A DNA stretch of 23,168 nucleotides from positions 1-23,168 of the forward strand of contig JBFGNS010000064.1 in the NCBI GenBank assembly GCA_041574955.1, written 5' to 3'. A program made the position numbers and the translations under genes. Below are positions 10,195 through 18,650 of the stretch, one piece after another. Source of the stretch: CALZJC01 sp041574955. GTDB taxonomy: Bacteria; Acidobacteriota; Thermoanaerobaculia; Multivoradales; JAHEKO01. The notes below the pieces were generated by a model that saw nothing but the letters and a program-made list of their open reading frames with translations, was not told the DNA's origin and searched no databases. Numbering within the stretch: position 1 is the first letter of the stretch; the number at the start of each line of letters is the position of its first letter.

Positions 10195-10743
10195 CTACCA
10201 GCCGCCGGTGCCCGGACCACCCTTGATCGGGCCGACGATCTCGGGCGTCACCCAGCCGCCGTAGAAGCCTCCCGGCTGCGGGGCGACCCGCTGTTCGCCG
10301 AGCCAGCAGCCGTCCATCGCCCCCGGGTAGAAGGCCAGCCGGTCGGCCAGCGCCTCGTAGCCCTCCCACGGGTCGGTGTAGCTCCACGCCGCCCGCGGCA
10401 CCACGCGGTCGCCGGCGCGAGCCTTCCAGAAGACCCACGGCCCCTTCCACTCGCAGACGCCGCCCTCGGCGGCGCGCTCCAGCCGGTCCATCCGGATGTC
10501 GGCCGCCGGCAGGTAGACCGCCGGGGCGCTGGCGGTCTCCAGCACCCGCACCGCCCGCCGGCTGTCGGCGAGGGTCTCGCCCGCCAGCTCCACCCGCACC
10601 CTCGGCGCCACCTCCTCCACCCGCGGCGGCCGCGGATAGTCCCACACCGACTCCTGCCCCGGCGCCGGCTCGTCGGCGAACGGCGGCCGCTGCTGGCCGC
10701 GCCACCGCCAGCTCGCCCGCGCCGCCTCGACCCAGCCGTCCAT
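10195..10743 (-). CDS. DUF427 domain protein
   Basis: 182 residues from the ATG at 10743 (AGGG eight bases upstream); a GTG at 10752 is an alternative. The core about residues 45-140 has RVRVELAGETLADSRRAVRV, then VYLPAADIRMDRLERA, CEWKGPWVFWKA and AAWSYTDPWEGYEALADRLAFYP. These are the conserved blocks of DUF427, a small beta-barrel family of unknown biochemical role. The tail, rich in Gly and Trp, adds about 40 residues beyond the core. It lies between the exported protein and the dehydrogenase and may be co-transcribed with both. Confidence 0.9.
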   Translation of the reverse strand: MDGWVEAARASWRWRGQQRPPFADEPAPGQESVWDYPRPPRVEEVAPRVRVELAGETLADSRRAVRVLETASAPAVYLPAADIRMDRLERAAEGGVCEWKGPWVFWKARAGDRVVPRAAWSYTDPWEGYEALADRLAFYPGAMDGCWLGEQRVAPQPGGFYGGWVTPEIVGPIKGGPGTGGW

Positions 10744-10808
10744 CGCCCGCACCCTAGCAGCAGCGCAGGCGCGCGCCCGGCGGCGCGCCGCCGGCGGTCA
10801 CTCCACCG

Positions 10809-11333
10809 TCACTCCTTCTGGGCGCGAACCGCCAGCACCGTCGAGCCGCCCGCCGGGCGGGGCACCCTGGCCAGCTCGACCTCGACGCCGTCGTCGAGCA
10901 GCACGTCGAACTGGTGATCGAAGGTGGCCAGCCGAGGAGCCGCGACGGCCCGCGAGCCGACCCCGCTGTCGATACCGCTCACCTCCAGACGACCGCGGGC
11001 GTGGAGCCGGCCGGAGCCGCGCAGCCGTGCCCGCAGCGTGAGGCTGACCCCCACGTCCTGGTAGCTGTAGACGGTGACCGGCGTCCCGCCCTCGACGCTC
11101 TCGTGGCTGGTGGTGGGGATCGGCAGCCGCCAGCCGGTGAGCAGCTTGACCTGCCCCTCGTCGCGCGCCAGCACGGTCGCCTCGCGCCGCTCCGCCTCGC
11201 CGCCCACGCCGAGATCGGTGATGGTGAAGGTGAAGCGTACGGCGGTGTCGCCGGGGCCGGTGGCGGGCGAGGCCGGCGCCGCGAGCGGCACCAACGCCAC
11301 CATCAGGAAGGCGAGAACGGCGGGTCTCTTCAT
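10809..11333 (-). CDS. Exported protein, unknown function
   Basis: 174 residues. The ATG has GAGGAG eight bases upstream. Residues 1-22 are a clear signal peptide (AVLAFLMVALVPLAAPASPA). The mature protein is predicted all-beta. Recognisable blocks are VRFTFTITDLG, RREATVLARDEGQVKLLTGWRLP (residues 49-71), YSYQDVGVSLTLRARL and FDHQFDVLLDDGVEVELARV. The order resembles small Acidobacteriota exported proteins with a repeated beta layout that recall secretin-type domains; this comparison is from memory. It is divergent from the STAS gene across 252 bases. Confidence 0.8.
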   Translation of the reverse strand: MKRPAVLAFLMVALVPLAAPASPATGPGDTAVRFTFTITDLGVGGEAERREATVLARDEGQVKLLTGWRLPIPTTSHESVEGGTPVTVYSYQDVGVSLTLRARLRGSGRLHARGRLEVSGIDSGVGSRAVAAPRLATFDHQFDVLLDDGVEVELARVPRPAGGSTVLAVRAQKE

Positions 11334-11520
11334 CGGGATCTCCTCATCGTCTCGGCGGCTCGGCAAGCCACCGCAAGAGCCTGGGTGCATCCTCATCTGG
11401 CAGGATTACGGAACAGCAAGGATCCGCGTCCAGCGCCGGCCGCGCCATCTCCGCACCCCGCCGCCCGGGCCGCGCCCCGCGTCTTCGCCCGCTCTCTGTC
11501 GAGGGCTGCTTCGTTACGCC

Positions 11521-11533
11521 GTCTGTGACAGAC
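11521..11533. promoter_or_regulatory. 13-bp inverted repeat upstream of the STAS gene
   Basis: GTCTGT-G-ACAGAC is a perfect 6-bp inverted repeat about one single base, 52 bases before the STAS start codon, in the divergent 252-base gap. It could be a small operator. I see no convincing -35/-10 pair beside it. Confidence 0.3.
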
Positions 11534-11585
11534 TCGGGCCAGCGACCAACAGCCGGCAGCGAGCCAACTGCCAAGGAGAGCGGAG

Positions 11586-11924
11586 ATGAGGATCACGAGC
11601 CGCAACGAAGGGGAAGTCACCGTGCTGGACGTCGAGGGCCGGCTGGTGATCGGTGAGGGCGACGTCGAGCTGCGCCAGGCGGTAGCCGGAGCGATCGAGT
11701 CCGGCAGCCGGCGGCTCCTGATCAACCTCGCCGGCGTCAAGTCGATGGACTCGTCGGGTCTTGGCGAGCTGGTGCGCTCGAAGGCGACGGCGGCCCGAGC
11801 GGGGGTGACGATCAAGCTGCTCCACGTCGAGTCTCGGGTGCGCGAGATCCTGGAGATGACGCAGCTGATCGGCGTCTTCGAGGCGTTCGAAGACGAGACC
11901 GACGCCATCACCAGCTTCGACTGA
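11586..11924 (+). CDS. STAS-domain anti-sigma factor antagonist
   Basis: 112 residues. The ATG sits just behind aaggagagcggag. The whole protein is one STAS domain: VTVLDVEGRLVIGEGDVELR, then RLLINLAGVKSMDSSGLGEL and VKLLHVESR-like strand-helix elements. The conserved DSSG motif (55-58) contains the serine phosphorylated by anti-sigma kinases in SpoIIAA/RsbV proteins. In that role the dephosphorylated form binds an anti-sigma factor and frees a sigma factor. No kinase, phosphatase or sigma gene lies next to it, so its partners are elsewhere. Confidence 0.93.
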   Translation: MRITSRNEGEVTVLDVEGRLVIGEGDVELRQAVAGAIESGSRRLLINLAGVKSMDSSGLGELVRSKATAARAGVTIKLLHVESRVREILEMTQLIGVFEAFEDETDAITSFD

Positions 11925-12151
11925 GCGGGACCGCCGACCGCAGCGGCCGGGCGTGGCGCCGGCGGGTCTTCGTGCGCTCGGCGAGTGGCCGCAGGTGCCC
12001 GAAGATCCGCGACTTTCCACCGCAGGGCACCGCAGGCGTACTCGGACTGCGTCGAGGATGCCCGCACAAGGTGAGTCGTGCAGATTCGGGTGCATCCGGA
12101 CGCGCTGCAGCGGCTCGGTGAGAAAGTCAGGCTAGACTGGCGCCAGCCCTC

Positions 12152-12892
12152 ATGACGCCTGCCGAGCCCGTCCTCACGGTCCTGCTGTTCGGCTCGCTCG
12201 CCGCCGTGCTGGCGGCGCTCGGGGCGCTGCCGTTCGCCGGCTCGCGGCGCCCGGCGGCGGCCTGGATCGGCGGCGCCAATGCGCTGGCTTCGGGGCTGAT
12301 GCTGGGCGCCGGCCACCTGCTGCTCGGGCGCGGCCTCGAGCACGCCGCCTTCGGCACGGTGGCCGGCGCTGCGCTCGGCGTGCTGTACGCCCACACCATC
12401 AAGCGCTGCACCGGCACCCACGTCGTCGACCGCCGGCCCGAGCAGGCCACCGCCGACGGCCTCGGCTACAAGCTGCTGCTCGAGAGCATGCTGCACTCGG
12501 CCGCCGAGGGAGTGGCGATCGGCGTCGCCATGGTGGTCGAGATCCGGCTGGGGATCTTCGTCGCGCTGGCGCTGGCGGTGCACAACATCGGCGAAGCGAT
12601 GGCGCTCACCGACACCCTGCGCCGCCGCGGCATCTCGGCCGGTGAGGCCGCCGGGCTGTGCGTCGGCACCAACGTGCCGCAGCCGCTCTTGGCGCTGGCG
12701 GTGTTCGCCCTGGCGCCGGTGCTCGACATCATGCTGCCGGCGGCGCTCGGCTTCGCCGCCGGTGCGCTCACCTTCCTGGTGCTGACCGAGCTGCTGCCGG
12801 CCTCCTACCAGCGGGCGCGCGGCGCGCTCGTCGCGCTGGTGGTGAGCGTCGCCGCCGGCGCCGTGCTGCTGCTCGAGGACTTCCTGGTGTGA
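12152..12892 (+). CDS. ZIP-family-like metal transporter, degenerate second motif
   Basis: 246 residues, about eight hydrophobic spans. The ATG has no strong SD. TM4 carries HSAAEG (115-120), the normal ZIP HxxxEG metal site. TM5 carries HNIGEA (144-149), where ZIP proteins normally have HNIPEG; the proline and final glycine are replaced while His and Glu remain. A hydrophilic loop between TM3 and TM4 (HTIKRCTGTHVVDRRPEQAT) supplies additional Cys and His. It overlaps the next, paralogous gene by four bases (GTGA). ZIP proteins move Zn(II), Fe(II) or related ions into the cytosol; several work as dimers, so a hetero-dimer with its neighbour is plausible (inference). Confidence 0.88.
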   Translation: MTPAEPVLTVLLFGSLAAVLAALGALPFAGSRRPAAAWIGGANALASGLMLGAGHLLLGRGLEHAAFGTVAGAALGVLYAHTIKRCTGTHVVDRRPEQATADGLGYKLLLESMLHSAAEGVAIGVAMVVEIRLGIFVALALAVHNIGEAMALTDTLRRRGISAGEAAGLCVGTNVPQPLLALAVFALAPVLDIMLPAALGFAAGALTFLVLTELLPASYQRARGALVALVVSVAAGAVLLLEDFLV

Positions 12893-13620
12893 CCGCCACC
12901 GTCGGCCTGGTGTTCCTGTACGGCTTGATCACTGCCGTGGCCACCGGCCTGGGAGCGCTGCCGTTCGTCTTCCTGCGGCGGATCTCGCGCCGCCACGTGG
13001 CGGTCGCCAACGCCCTGGCCTCGGGGCTGATGCTGGGCGCCAGCTCGGGTCTGCTGATGGAAGGCACGCGCTACGGCATCCGCCAGACGGTGGTGGGCGG
13101 CGCCCTGGGCGTCGTCTTCATCCTGGCCGGCGAGCGGCTGCTCGAGGGGCGCGAAGTGGAGTTCGGCGCCTTGCGCGGCGCCGGCGCCCGCCAGACCTTG
13201 CTGATCCTGGCGGTCATGACCCTGCATTCGTTCTCCGAGGGGGTAGCGGTCGGCGTCGCCTTCGGCGGCGGCACCAAGCTGGCCGCCCTCATCACCATCG
13301 CCATCGCGGTGCACAACATCCCGGAGGGGCTGGCGATCAGCGCCGTCATGCGCCCCAAGGGCGCGTCGCTCGCTGCCTGTGCCGGCTGGTCGATCTTCTC
13401 TTCGCTGCCGCAGCCGCTGATGGCGGTACCGGCCTTCCTGTTCGTCGAGGCGTTCCAGCCGGTGCTGCCCTACGGCCTGGGCTTCGCCGCCGGCGCGATG
13501 ATCTTCATGGTCTTCCTGGAGCTGCTGCCGGAGGCGTACGAGGGGGCGAGCAGCACCGCGGTCGGCCTTTGGGTGTGCTCGGCGCTGGGCGCGATGATCC
13601 TGTTCCAGCGCTACCTCTGA
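12889..13620 (+). CDS. ZIP-family metal transporter
   Basis: 243 residues from a GTG that overlaps the preceding stop by four bases (GTGA), implying translational coupling. About eight hydrophobic spans. Canonical metal-site motifs are present: HSFSEG in TM4 (113-118) and HNIPEG in TM5 (142-147). The loop between TM3 and TM4 is short and has no His or Cys. It shares the N-terminal block NALASGLMLGA and a C-terminal block GLGFAAGAMIF / ELLPEAY with the upstream paralogue, so the pair arose by tandem duplication. It probably imports Zn(II) or another divalent ion across the inner membrane. Confidence 0.93.
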   Translation: MTATVGLVFLYGLITAVATGLGALPFVFLRRISRRHVAVANALASGLMLGASSGLLMEGTRYGIRQTVVGGALGVVFILAGERLLEGREVEFGALRGAGARQTLLILAVMTLHSFSEGVAVGVAFGGGTKLAALITIAIAVHNIPEGLAISAVMRPKGASLAACAGWSIFSSLPQPLMAVPAFLFVEAFQPVLPYGLGFAAGAMIFMVFLELLPEAYEGASSTAVGLWVCSALGAMILFQRYL

Positions 13621-13714
13621 GCGCGAGCCGCGATAGATTCGTCGCCACCGGCGACCCGCCCCGCGGTCGCCGTGGCGGCGGGCCGAACCGCCGGTCCCTG
13701 ACCCCGGAGGAACC

Positions 13715-14086
13715 ATGAAGCGAGTGCTGCTGGTCGAGGACAACGAGATGAACCGGGACATGCTTCGCCGGCGGCTCGAGCGCCGAGGCTACGAGGTGCT
13801 GCTCGCGGGCGACGGCCGCGAGGCCCTGCAGGTGGCGGGCAGCGAGCTCCCCGACGTCGTGTTGATGGACATGAGCCTGCCCGAGATCGACGGCTGGCAG
13901 GCCACCCGCGAGCTCAAGGGCGACCCCGCCACGGGCACCATCCCGGTGATCGCGCTCACCGCCCACGCCATGGCCGGCGACCGTGAGAAGGCGCTCGCCG
14001 CCGGCTGCGACGCCTACGAGACCAAGCCCGTCGAGCTGACCCGGCTGATCGCGAAGATGGAAGAGCTCACCGGCGGGCTGGCGTGA
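13715..14086 (+). CDS. Single-domain CheY-like response regulator
   Basis: 123 residues, a receiver domain and nothing more. The ATG follows ccggagga. Key residues are intact: acidic pair E8-D9, phospho-acceptor D52 in VVLMDMSLPEIDGW, T82 in IALTAHAM and K104 in YETKPVE. The LTAHAM and DGW blocks are typical of receivers from hybrid-kinase phosphorelays (DivK-like). Its stop overlaps the start of the HPt gene by four bases (GTGA), so it is likely the direct phosphotransfer partner of that protein. Confidence 0.95.
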   Translation: MKRVLLVEDNEMNRDMLRRRLERRGYEVLLAGDGREALQVAGSELPDVVLMDMSLPEIDGWQATRELKGDPATGTIPVIALTAHAMAGDREKALAAGCDAYETKPVELTRLIAKMEELTGGLA

Positions 14087-14457
14087 GCGGCAGACCGCCC
14101 GGGGCGTCCGGCTCCCCAGGCCTCGTCCCCGGCTGGCTCGACCGGCCGCGCTTCGACAGCGTGGCCGAGGAGTGCGGCTGGAGCCGGCGACGGCTGGCTG
14201 AGTTCTACGTCGACGGCACACGCGATGCGCTGGCCCAGATGCGCGCCGCGCTGGCGGCCGGCAGCACCGGCGAGCTGCGGCGGCTGGCTCACGGCTGCGT
14301 CGGATCGAGCGCCACCTGTGGCGTGCAGGCGATGAGCGAGCAGTGCCGAGCCATCGAGCTGGCGGCGCTCGACGGCGAGCCGGCTGCGATGGACGAGGCG
14401 CTCGACCGCGCCGAGCGCATCTTCGGGCAGGTCGCCGCCGCTCTCGCCGACGGCTAG
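14083..14457 (+). CDS. HPt (histidine phosphotransfer) domain protein
   Basis: 124 residues from a GTG overlapping the CheY stop. It is predicted all-helical. LRRLAHGCVGSSATCGVQAM (residues 66-84 region) matches the HPt site HxLKGSSxxLG, with H70 as the phospho-accepting histidine and G74 and G80 conserved. The usual lysine after the leucine is replaced by V73, and cysteines sit at 72 and 79. The first 20 residues are a Gly/Pro-rich leader. Together with the upstream receiver it forms a two-gene phosphorelay module lacking a kinase in this window. The missing lysine may weaken receiver docking, or mark a divergent subgroup. Confidence 0.82.
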   Translation: MSGRPPGASGSPGLVPGWLDRPRFDSVAEECGWSRRRLAEFYVDGTRDALAQMRAALAAGSTGELRRLAHGCVGSSATCGVQAMSEQCRAIELAALDGEPAAMDEALDRAERIFGQVAAALADG

Positions 14458-14471
14458 CGCCCGGCGCGCCC

Positions 14472-15386
<915 letters not shown>

Positions 15387-15394
15387 GTGGCCTC

Positions 15395-15430
15395 GAGCTA
15401 TCTTTAGAAACGTTTTTTATCAGAAATCCG
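15395..15430 (-). promoter_or_regulatory. AT-rich promoter region for the diguanylate cyclase
   Basis: This is one of the few AT-rich islands in the window. On the minus strand it reads tttctgataaaaaacg then tttctaaagat before the SD. It lies directly upstream of the TTG start at 15386. Exact -35/-10 boxes are ambiguous. Confidence 0.3.
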
Positions 15431-15439
15431 CCACCGCCG

Positions 15440-16636
15440 TCACCGGCCGGGGGGGTGGGTCGCGCCGCCGGCCAGCTCGGCGCGGATCTCCTCGTTGTGC
15501 TCGCCCAGCCGCGGCGGATGACGGCGGTAGGTCACCCCGGTCTCGGCCAGCCGCACCGGGTTGCCGATCGACCTCACGACACCCAGCAGCGGGTGCTCGA
15601 GCTCCACGAGCATGCCGCGGCTGGCGAGCTGCTCGTCGCGCAGGGCGTCGTCCGGGAAGTTGATGGGACCCGCCGGCACGCCGGCCGCCACCAGCCGCTC
15701 GACCCAGTCGGCGGCGTCGCGGCCGGCGAGGATCTGCTCGAGACGAGCGACCAGCTCGCCACGGTGGGCGTTGCGCTCGGGGTTCGAAGCGTAGCGCGGG
15801 TCGGTCATCAGCTCGCTCTCGGCGCCCAGCGCTTTGCAAAGCCCCTGCCACAGCCGCTCGGTCCCTACCGCCACGATCAGCTCCTTGTCGCGCGCCCTGA
15901 GAGGCTGGTAGGGCGTGATCGACGGGTGGGTGTTGCCCATCTTGGGCGGCCGCTCGCCGGTGGCGAAGAACGAGCCGGCGACGTTGGCCAGCCAGGTGAC
16001 CTGGCTGTCCACCAGCGCCACGTCGAGGAACTGCCCCCTGCCGGTGCCGCTGGCGACGTTGTCGCGCGCGTAGAGCGCCGACAGGATGCCGATCAGCGTG
16101 TAGATGCCCGCGCTGATGTCCGCCATCGGCGTCGGAAAACGCATCGGGGGGTCGCCGGGCTCGCCGGTCAGCGCCATCAGTCCCGCTTCGCCCTGCGCGA
16201 TCAGGTCGTAGCCCGGACGGCCCGCCTTGGGCCCGCTGTGGCCGTAGCCGCTGATCGCGGCGTAGACCAGCCGCGGGTGGCTGGCGCTCAGGCTGCCGGG
16301 ACCGATGCCCGCCTGCTCTAGCGACTCGAGCCGCGGGTTGTTGGTCAGGAAGACGTCGGCCGTGGCCAGCAGCTCGAGCAGCAGCCGCCGGCCGGCGGGC
16401 TGCTTGAAGTCGAGCTCCAGGCTGCGCTTGTTGCGGTTTGTCGACAGGTAGTAGGCGCTCTCGCCATCGAGGAACGGCGGCCCCCAACGCCGCGACTGGT
16501 CGCCGACGCCGGGCCGCTCGACCTTGATGACGTCGGCTCCCAGATCGCCCAGCAGCATGGCGCAGTACGGCCCGGCGAGGGCCTCGGTCATCTCCACGAC
16601 CCGCAGGTCGCGGAGCGGTGACGGGATGGCGGGCAA
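15440..16636 (-). CDS. Family III (CaiB/BaiF/Frc-type) CoA-transferase
   Basis: 398 residues from a TTG at 16636, which is preceded by GAGGAG with a six-base spacer; longer starts would give an Arg/Gly-rich, family-unlike leader. Length fits the family (about 400). Conserved blocks are LRVVEMTEALAGPYCAMLLG, DLGADVIKVERPGVGDQSR, NRNKRSLELDFK, and GYDLIAQGEAGLMALTGEPG. The catalytic Asp is probably D173 in MADISAGIYTLIGILSAL, matching Asp169 of formyl-CoA transferase. It moves CoA between acyl-CoA and a free acid. The substrate pair cannot be read from the sequence. It lies 23 bases downstream of the phosphopantetheinyl transferase gene, so both are likely co-transcribed. Confidence 0.93.
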   Translation of the reverse strand: MPAIPSPLRDLRVVEMTEALAGPYCAMLLGDLGADVIKVERPGVGDQSRRWGPPFLDGESAYYLSTNRNKRSLELDFKQPAGRRLLLELLATADVFLTNNPRLESLEQAGIGPGSLSASHPRLVYAAISGYGHSGPKAGRPGYDLIAQGEAGLMALTGEPGDPPMRFPTPMADISAGIYTLIGILSALYARDNVASGTGRGQFLDVALVDSQVTWLANVAGSFFATGERPPKMGNTHPSITPYQPLRARDKELIVAVGTERLWQGLCKALGAESELMTDPRYASNPERNAHRGELVARLEQILAGRDAADWVERLVAAGVPAGPINFPDDALRDEQLASRGMLVELEHPLLGVVRSIGNPVRLAETGVTYRRHPPRLGEHNEEIRAELAGGATHPPGR

Positions 16637-16659
16637 GTCGATCTCCTCGCTCTCGGGCC

Positions 16660-17496
16660 TCAGCCGTCGGCGGTCGCCGCCAGCCGCTCCGGCGCGGGCG
16701 AGCGCGCCAGCAGGCGGAGGGTCACCGGCGCCGGCTCGCCCACCAGCGGCTCGACCTGCCAGGCTGCCAGCACGAGGTCCGGACGCCGTCCACCACGGCG
16801 GATGGCCACCGCCAGCCGGTGCTCGCTCGACGGCGCCACGAGCGCCAGCTGCCACGCCTCCGGTTGCGGCTCGACGGCCGGATCGGAGCGCAGGCGGACG
16901 ATGCCGTCACCCCCCAGCTGGTAGCCGAAGCGGCGCGTCTGGATGGACAGGAAGCCGGCGCCGCGCGCCTTGACGTAGGCCTCCTTGAGGGTCCAAAGGT
17001 CGTAGAAACGCTGCCGGCGCTCGGCGCCGCGGCAGCGGCGGACCTCGGCGGACTCGAACTCCGCAAAGCTGTGCTCGGCGATCGCCAGCGGGTCGCGGAT
17101 CTCTCGGTGGTGCTCGACGTCGACGCCGGCGTCGAGGCCCAGGGTCACCAGGCAGGCCACCAGACCGCGGGTGTGGGAGAGGTTGAAGCGCAGCGCCGGC
17201 AGGTCCTCCGGTGCGGCGATCTCCGGCCGTCCGTGCGGCCCGGTGCGGAACCGCCAGGCGGCCGGCTCGACATCGGCGTAGCGCGACAGGGTGGTGCGCA
17301 CCAGCGCCCGCGCCGCCAGGTGCTGGCAGCGCGCCCCGTCGACCCGAAACCGCCGCCAGGCCGCCGCCTCCGCCGCCGACAGCAGCCCGCTCCAGGCCTG
17401 CTCGGTAGCCGCCGGCAGGCTCGGCGGCAACGGGGTCAGCCACAGGTGGGCCTCGCCGGCCAGCCGCCCGCACAGCGGTGTAGCGCGCGCCGTCAT
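16660..17496 (-). CDS. Sfp-type 4'-phosphopantetheinyl transferase
   Basis: 278 residues from the ATG at 17496. The family motifs are all present: FNLSHT (104-109), GVDVE (124-128, Mg-binding D126 and E128) and WTLKEAYVKARG (168-179, with E172 and K171). The N-terminal half has the matching pseudo-twofold domain. The enzyme moves phosphopantetheine from CoA to a serine of an acyl or peptidyl carrier protein. No polyketide or peptide synthetase is present here, so its carrier protein is elsewhere or is the fatty-acid ACP. It lies between the PhzF gene (35-base gap) and the CoA-transferase gene (23-base gap), all on one strand. Confidence 0.93.
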   Translation of the reverse strand: MTARATPLCGRLAGEAHLWLTPLPPSLPAATEQAWSGLLSAAEAAAWRRFRVDGARCQHLAARALVRTTLSRYADVEPAAWRFRTGPHGRPEIAAPEDLPALRFNLSHTRGLVACLVTLGLDAGVDVEHHREIRDPLAIAEHSFAEFESAEVRRCRGAERRQRFYDLWTLKEAYVKARGAGFLSIQTRRFGYQLGGDGIVRLRSDPAVEPQPEAWQLALVAPSSEHRLAVAIRRGGRRPDLVLAAWQVEPLVGEPAPVTLRLLARSPAPERLAATADG

Positions 17497-17531
17497 GTCG
17501 CACCCATTATCCCCCGCCGCCGGCCGCGCAC

Positions 17532-18434
17532 TCAGCCGAGCCGCAGGCTGCCCTCGCCCACCAGCACGCAGCTGCCGCCGACCCGCACCCGCCGCACGGC
17601 GTCGCCGTCGCGCCACACCTCGACCTCGATCCGGCTGGGACGGCCGATCTCGAGTCCCTGCTCGCAGCGCACCTTTGCCCGCTCGCCGTCACCGGCCAGC
17701 CCGTACCGCACCAGGTAGCAGGCCAGCGGTCCGCTCGCCGAGCCTGTCGCCGGGTCCTCGGGCACACCGGCGGCGGGGGCGAACATGCGGGCGTGGACCG
17801 TTGCTGCCGGATCGACCGTCTCACGGCTGAACAGGTAGACGTGGCTGCTGGCGAAGCCGTCCAGCAGCTGCCACCAGAGGTCCATTCTCAGGCTGGCGCG
17901 CTCGACCGCCGCCAGGCTGGCGAGCGGCACGTAGAGAAAGGGCAGGCCGCACGAGACGACCTCGAGCGGCAGGTCATCGGCCAGGTCCGCGGTCTCGAGG
18001 CCGAGCATCCGCGCCGCGGCCTGCCGATCCTCGAGCACCGGTCCGAACTCGGGCAGCGGCTGGTCCATCCAGGCGCCCGCCGGACGGCCACCGGTCAGCT
18101 CGAGCTCCACCGGGATGACGCCCACCCCCTCCTCGAAGCGCAGCTCGGTCTCGCCCCCGAGCCGGCCGTCGACCGCCAGAGCGAAAGCCGAGCCGACGGT
18201 CGGATGACCGGCCATCGGCAGCTCCTGGAGCGGGGTGAAGATGCGCAGCGCGAGGGTGTTGGCGGCGTCCCGCGGTGGCAGCACGAAGGTGGTCTCGGAG
18301 AGGTTCATCTCGCGCGCGATCGGCTGCATCAGCGCCTCGGGCACCCGGTCGCCCTCGACGAACACGGCGAGCTGGTTGCCGCCGAACGGGCGGTCGGTGA
18401 AGACGTCGACCAGCAGGTAGCGGGCACGGTCCAT
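17532..18434 (-). CDS. PhzF-family isomerase/epimerase
   Basis: 300 residues. The ATG has GGGAGGT seven bases upstream. The N-terminus YLLVDVFTDRPFGGNQLAVF and MNLSETTFV (with catalytic E47) are PhzF hallmarks, as are MAGHPTVGSAFAL and the late GVPEDPATGSASGPLACYL. The protein is a two-domain pseudo-dimer of diaminopimelate-epimerase-like fold. PhzF itself isomerises a phenazine precursor, but most family members outside phenazine clusters have unknown substrates, and no other phenazine gene is here. It heads the operon with the phosphopantetheinyl transferase and the CoA-transferase. Confidence 0.93.
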   Translation of the reverse strand: MDRARYLLVDVFTDRPFGGNQLAVFVEGDRVPEALMQPIAREMNLSETTFVLPPRDAANTLALRIFTPLQELPMAGHPTVGSAFALAVDGRLGGETELRFEEGVGVIPVELELTGGRPAGAWMDQPLPEFGPVLEDRQAAARMLGLETADLADDLPLEVVSCGLPFLYVPLASLAAVERASLRMDLWWQLLDGFASSHVYLFSRETVDPAATVHARMFAPAAGVPEDPATGSASGPLACYLVRYGLAGDGERAKVRCEQGLEIGRPSRIEVEVWRDGDAVRRVRVGGSCVLVGEGSLRLG

Positions 18435-18494
18435 GGCGGCACCTCCCAGGGTCCCGCGAGTGTGCCACAGCCGGCGAGCGGCGCGCGGCAGGCA

Positions 18495-18537
18495 GGGAGT
18501 TCCTACCTGCGGTACGCTGTACCTTCCAGAAACTCCC
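18495..18537. promoter_or_regulatory. Nested inverted repeats between PhzF and PilZ genes
   Basis: GGGAGTT (18495-18501) and AACTCCC (18531-18537) are perfect 7-base arms. Inside them, GGTAC (18511-18515) and GTACC (18519-18523) form a perfect 5-base stem around GCT. The element lies near the middle of the 216-base divergent gap. It could be a shared operator, or fold as RNA in either transcript. Confidence 0.4.
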
Positions 18538-18650
18538 GGGCGCGGGCCGGTCGAACGCCCCCGGCGGTGCGCAAACCGGTGGCGACACGGGCGTGGCGTG
18601 GGCGCCGGATCCGACCCGAGCCTGGAACGCCGCTTGCTTTCCTGACCGCC

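Noticed and set aside
15411..15420. T-run after a short GC stretch as a terminator
   Set aside because: The T-run is on the plus strand, but both flanking genes are on the minus strand; it reads as an A-run in their transcripts and no stable stem precedes it.
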